Assembly: GCF_001708445.1 (NCBI RefSeq)
Contig: NZ_CP015637.1
Coordinates: 3,411,001-3,475,000, forward strand
Length of the DNA stretch: 64,000 nucleotides
Source: Pseudomonas fluorescens
Lineage (GTDB): Bacteria; Pseudomonadota; Gammaproteobacteria; Pseudomonadales; Pseudomonadaceae
Direction of reading: 5' to 3'
The position numbers were made by a program, and so were the translations under genes. Each line of letters begins with the position of its first letter. Within the stretch, counting starts at the first letter, position 1. Shown here piece after piece: positions 61,314-64,000 of this stretch. Below the pieces are notes generated by a model that did no database searches, had not been told where the DNA came from, and was given only the letters and a program-made list of their open reading frames with translations.

Positions 61314-63074
61314 ATGTCTCTGGTCAACTATCGGCGGGAAGGTTCACTCGCGCTGCTGCAACTGAATAATCCGCCTTTCAACGCCTTCAGCGAAGCGCTG
61401 CTGGATGATTTCGCTCGCTGCCTGGCGCTTTACGAGCAGGACGGCGAAGCGCGACTGGCTGTCGTCCATGGGCAAGGTGCGGATTTCTCGATCGGGGCCT
61501 TAGCGCACGAGTTGGGCGTGGTGTACAACAGCGACGCAGCACGGCCTCTGGTGGACGCGGTGGAGGCTTGCGCGAAGCCGCTCATAGCCCTGATGCACGG
61601 TCGCGTACTAGGGGCGGGGTTGGAGCTTGCGCTGGCGTGCCATTGGCGCCTGGCAACCGCGACCGCCCGTATCGGGGTCCCGGAAATCCACATAGGCCTA
61701 CCACCGGGGGCTGGCGCCACGCAACGCTTGCCACGGCTGATCGGGATTGAGCCAGCCGTGAAAATGCTGGTGGAAGGTACGCTCATCACGGCCGCACAGG
61801 CACGAGACCTGAAGCTGGTTGATAAGGTCCTGGAAGAGGATTGGGCGGGCCATTTCAAAGATATCGTGGACTGGGCGGCGACGCTCGGAGCGCCTCTACA
61901 AACCCGCAATCGAAGTCACCTACTCGCGCAAACACCGGAAAACTTCTTCAGCGAATTCCGGGCCACCCAGCCCGCAGAGTTTTTTTCTTACAAAGGCAAG
62001 GCTGCCGTATTGCAGGCGGTGGAAGCCATCGACCCGGATGACTTTGATAAGGGTTATGAGTTGGAGGAACGCCTTTATTTAGAGGTCGAGCAATCCGGAC
62101 AAAAGATGGCCTTGATGAACAGCTTTTTGCACGATGAGGCCGCTGCTTGGCGTACGACACCACGGCCCGACGAGCATGCTCCGCCACTAAGGGCGGTGAC
62201 GTTATCCGCAGCGCAGCTTCCTCTCGGCTGTAAGCTGAGCGTCGATGGCGTGCAGATTAATTGGATCAAGCCTAATGCAATGCGATCCGAGACACTGTCC
62301 GCGTTGGAAGCTACAGACGTATGGTTGGACTGTACCGAGGGACCACAGGCAGATCGGTTGGAGGCCCTCGCCAGCTATTGCGCGGCGATGAAACCGGGCG
62401 CGGTTATTGTTTATGCGATTCGCGAAGGGGAAAGCGTTGACTTGACTCAGCTCCCCGAGCAGATACAGGGGCATGCTTTGCTGCCTGCTTTTATCTACGG
62501 CACAGGACCCAAGACACTCCTACAGTTCTGGATTCGCGAGTCGAATCAACCCCAGCACGTTCAGTTGGCAGTGCGAGGTGCACGAGCCATAGGGCTGGCG
62601 TGTGTGCATTCACCTGGCCAGCGGCTATTAGGGCAAGAAATGAGGACTGGTTGGGCGGCGGACCTCGATAACCTCCTGGTCGGTGGTGTAAGCCTGGAAT
62701 CCATTACGCGAGTGTGCCGAAGTTTCGGTCTATCGCTGACGGCCATGCAATGGTCGCCGCTTGGCTCCCGCCCGATCACCGAGCTCGATTGCCCGCTCGA
62801 CGATGAAGGTGTGCTCCAGGCGATTCTCTGTTCCATTGCCAATCAGGGCTGTCGCCAGCTAAGTGCAGGACTGGCGATGAATCCTGAGGATATCGACATG
62901 CTGATAACCCGCGGCTATGGCTACCCACCGCACCAGTCTGGCCCCATGGCGCGCTGGTCCCAAGGCGTGGTGTCGCTGCACGACAACCTGGCGAAGTTGC
63001 AGGCGCAGTTTGGTGAAAGCTGGGAACCAGCGCCCATGCTTAAACGTTTGGCTAAGGAATTACGGCGCGCGTAG
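61314..63074 (+). CDS. Crotonase (enoyl-CoA hydratase/isomerase) fused to a degenerate 3-hydroxyacyl-CoA dehydrogenase
   Basis: FadJ/FadB-like protein of 586 aa, shorter than the usual 700 or more. The crotonase part (about residues 1-190) keeps both catalytic glutamates, Glu104 in GAGLELALA and Glu124 in GVPEIHIGL. The middle region (about 300-420) corresponds to the NAD domain but lacks the GxGxxG motif and the catalytic histidine. The C-terminal 3HCDH helical domain is recognisable (LCSIANQGCRQLSAGLAMNPEDIDM, GYGYPPHQSGP). It may thus hydrate or isomerise an acyl-CoA but not oxidise it. It is the last gene of the operon, 23 bases after tldD. Confidence 0.8.
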   Translation: MSLVNYRREGSLALLQLNNPPFNAFSEALLDDFARCLALYEQDGEARLAVVHGQGADFSIGALAHELGVVYNSDAARPLVDAVEACAKPLIALMHGRVLGAGLELALACHWRLATATARIGVPEIHIGLPPGAGATQRLPRLIGIEPAVKMLVEGTLITAAQARDLKLVDKVLEEDWAGHFKDIVDWAATLGAPLQTRNRSHLLAQTPENFFSEFRATQPAEFFSYKGKAAVLQAVEAIDPDDFDKGYELEERLYLEVEQSGQKMALMNSFLHDEAAAWRTTPRPDEHAPPLRAVTLSAAQLPLGCKLSVDGVQINWIKPNAMRSETLSALEATDVWLDCTEGPQADRLEALASYCAAMKPGAVIVYAIREGESVDLTQLPEQIQGHALLPAFIYGTGPKTLLQFWIRESNQPQHVQLAVRGARAIGLACVHSPGQRLLGQEMRTGWAADLDNLLVGGVSLESITRVCRSFGLSLTAMQWSPLGSRPITELDCPLDDEGVLQAILCSIANQGCRQLSAGLAMNPEDIDMLITRGYGYPPHQSGPMARWSQGVVSLHDNLAKLQAQFGESWEPAPMLKRLAKELRRA

Positions 63075-63324
63075 TTCCCGTAGGGCAGCTATTGCGCAGC
63101 ATGCCCCCGGCCAGTCAGGGTTATCTCGTTGGCGTGCATGCCGGCCTGGAGCACGTCACCGATTTGATTGAAGACGTCCATCGTGCCCCAGGCATCGCTT
63201 TCCAGAGCCCCGCGCCGGAGTTGCCCGATGATTTGACTCCCTGACGACATCATCCATGGTGTCGTGGGTTTCAACTTGCGCGACCCCAGTGAAATTCACC
63301 TTAAATACGAAGCCGTTATCTTTA

Positions 63325-64000
63325 ATGAACAATCTCCAATTCGTACATATCGTTTCAGCGACTCTGCGACACGTGCGCCAGGAGTTTCCGTACTCCCAAA
63401 ACCGCGTGTTCGAGTCTGCCGAAGACCTGCAAAAACCAAGTAGTGTGCACCCGATTTTCTATGGCAGTTTCGACTGGCATTCCTGTGTCCATAGTCACTG
63501 GCTTCTGCTTCGTGCCTTGGAGCGAGCGCCACAAGATCCGCAGGCGCAGCAGATTGAGCAGCACTTCAACAGCCACTTCACGGGACCGAAGGTAGAGGCT
63601 GAGCTAGACTTCTTTCGTCGACCGGCCCAGGCCGGTTTTGAGCGCCCTTATGGATGGGTCTGGTTGCTCAAGCTCGCCGCCCAGCTCAAAGAATCGACCT
63701 TGCCACAAGCGCCGCAGTGGCTTGCGAACTTGGAGCCTCTGGCCGAGTTGATAGCCTCACGACTAAAGAGCTATTTGCCAAAACTTGTTTACCCGATTCG
63801 CTCCGGACAACACAACAACACCGCCTTCGCGCTCTTGCTTGCGCTCGACTATGCGCAGGCCTTCAACCACATTGAGTTTGACCGGTTACTACAGGGACTG
63901 GCCCTCTCATACTTCCAGGATGCTGTCGCTTGCCCAGACCTTGAGCCGGGCGGTGAGGATTTTCTATCTCCCACCTGGCAGCAGGCCCTGCTGATGCAAC
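63325..64000 (+). CDS. DUF2891-family protein (3' truncated by window edge)
   Basis: The frame is open from ATG 63325 to the window end (225 codons). It matches DUF2891 style: HPIFYGSFDWHSCVHSHWLL, then FERPYGWVWLLKLAAQL, LPKLVYPIRSGQHNNTAFAL and EPGGEDFLSPTWQQALLM. The fold is an alpha/alpha-type barrel protein of unknown activity. An in-frame ATG at 63256 is possible, but the family usually starts near here. A 250-base gap separates it from the operon, so co-transcription is uncertain. Confidence 0.82.
   Translation, partial: MNNLQFVHIVSATLRHVRQEFPYSQNRVFESAEDLQKPSSVHPIFYGSFDWHSCVHSHWLLLRALERAPQDPQAQQIEQHFNSHFTGPKVEAELDFFRRPAQAGFERPYGWVWLLKLAAQLKESTLPQAPQWLANLEPLAELIASRLKSYLPKLVYPIRSGQHNNTAFALLLALDYAQAFNHIEFDRLLQGLALSYFQDAVACPDLEPGGEDFLSPTWQQALLMQ

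Noticed and set aside
63101..63244. Possible RiPP precursor peptide for the TldD/TldE pair
   Set aside because: No ribosome-binding site, no Cys/Ser/Thr-rich core and no maturation enzyme other than TldD/TldE; precursor status cannot be supported.

Overview
The window reads as a piece of a Pseudomonas chromosome, probably from the fluorescens/putida side of the genus. It is GC-rich, most genes are classic Pseudomonas catabolic families, and leaders before several starts are of the AACAAGAA(T)AA...GGAG type. Genes are dense and mostly in tight operons with 4-bp start/stop overlaps. The species call is an inference from gene content and codon use only. No rRNA, tRNA, CRISPR or complete insertion sequence was found.

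Region 1 (1-20.6 kb), amine and small-acid catabolism. A polyamine/GABA-type ABC importer (binding protein, two permeases, ATPase) is interleaved with a GabD-like semialdehyde dehydrogenase and a GabT-like aminotransferase, then a catalytically degenerate HAD-like protein and an Lrp/AsnC regulator. Facing them are a bicupin, a PuuB-like amine oxidase and an intact HAD enzyme. Next come a LysR gene divergent from an aldehyde dehydrogenase, a GMC oxidoreductase with an orphan second binding protein, and a LysR gene divergent from a tartrate/D-malate dehydrogenase followed by a GhrA-type hydroxyacid dehydrogenase.

Region 2 (20.6-27 kb). An AT-richer EthD-domain gene lies beside an 18-codon IS66 TnpB remnant, so this is a likely insertion point. 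It is followed on the minus strand by a flavin monooxygenase and by an OCD / DapA-family / aldehyde dehydrogenase operon that ends in a strong terminator.

Region 3 (27-47.4 kb), a large aromatic-catabolism locus. It holds an extradiol (VOC) dioxygenase, a Rieske ferredoxin, a flavin hydroxylase, a DHPON-hydrolase-like alpha/beta hydrolase, a VanAB-type oxygenase, a cupin, an FAH-family hydrolase, an epimerase, a cyclase, an MFS carrier, and an envelope set (MMPL/RND, YCF48, DUF1329, DUF1302). The regulator is NodD-like. Three nod-box-like sites (ATC-N9-GAT-N7-ATC-N9-GAT) precede the hydroxylase, the dioxygenase/regulator pair and the alpha/beta hydrolase. I infer a flavonoid-type (A-ring) degradation regulon similar in layout to the fde genes of Herbaspirillum.

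Region 4 (47.5-64 kb), the most unusual system. It contains a TonB-dependent receptor with an STN signalling domain, an ECF sigma factor and FecR, then one compact operon: stand-alone STN protein, TonB, ExbB, ExbD, two YddA/SbmA-like ABC transporters, TldE, thioredoxin, TldD and a crotonase fused to a degenerate hydroxyacyl-CoA dehydrogenase. A 32-bp motif (25 matches) occurs upstream of both the receptor and the operon and is a good candidate promoter for the sigma factor. I infer a dedicated system that senses, imports and proteolytically processes an extracellular peptide or acyl-peptide. A DUF2891 gene runs off the right end.
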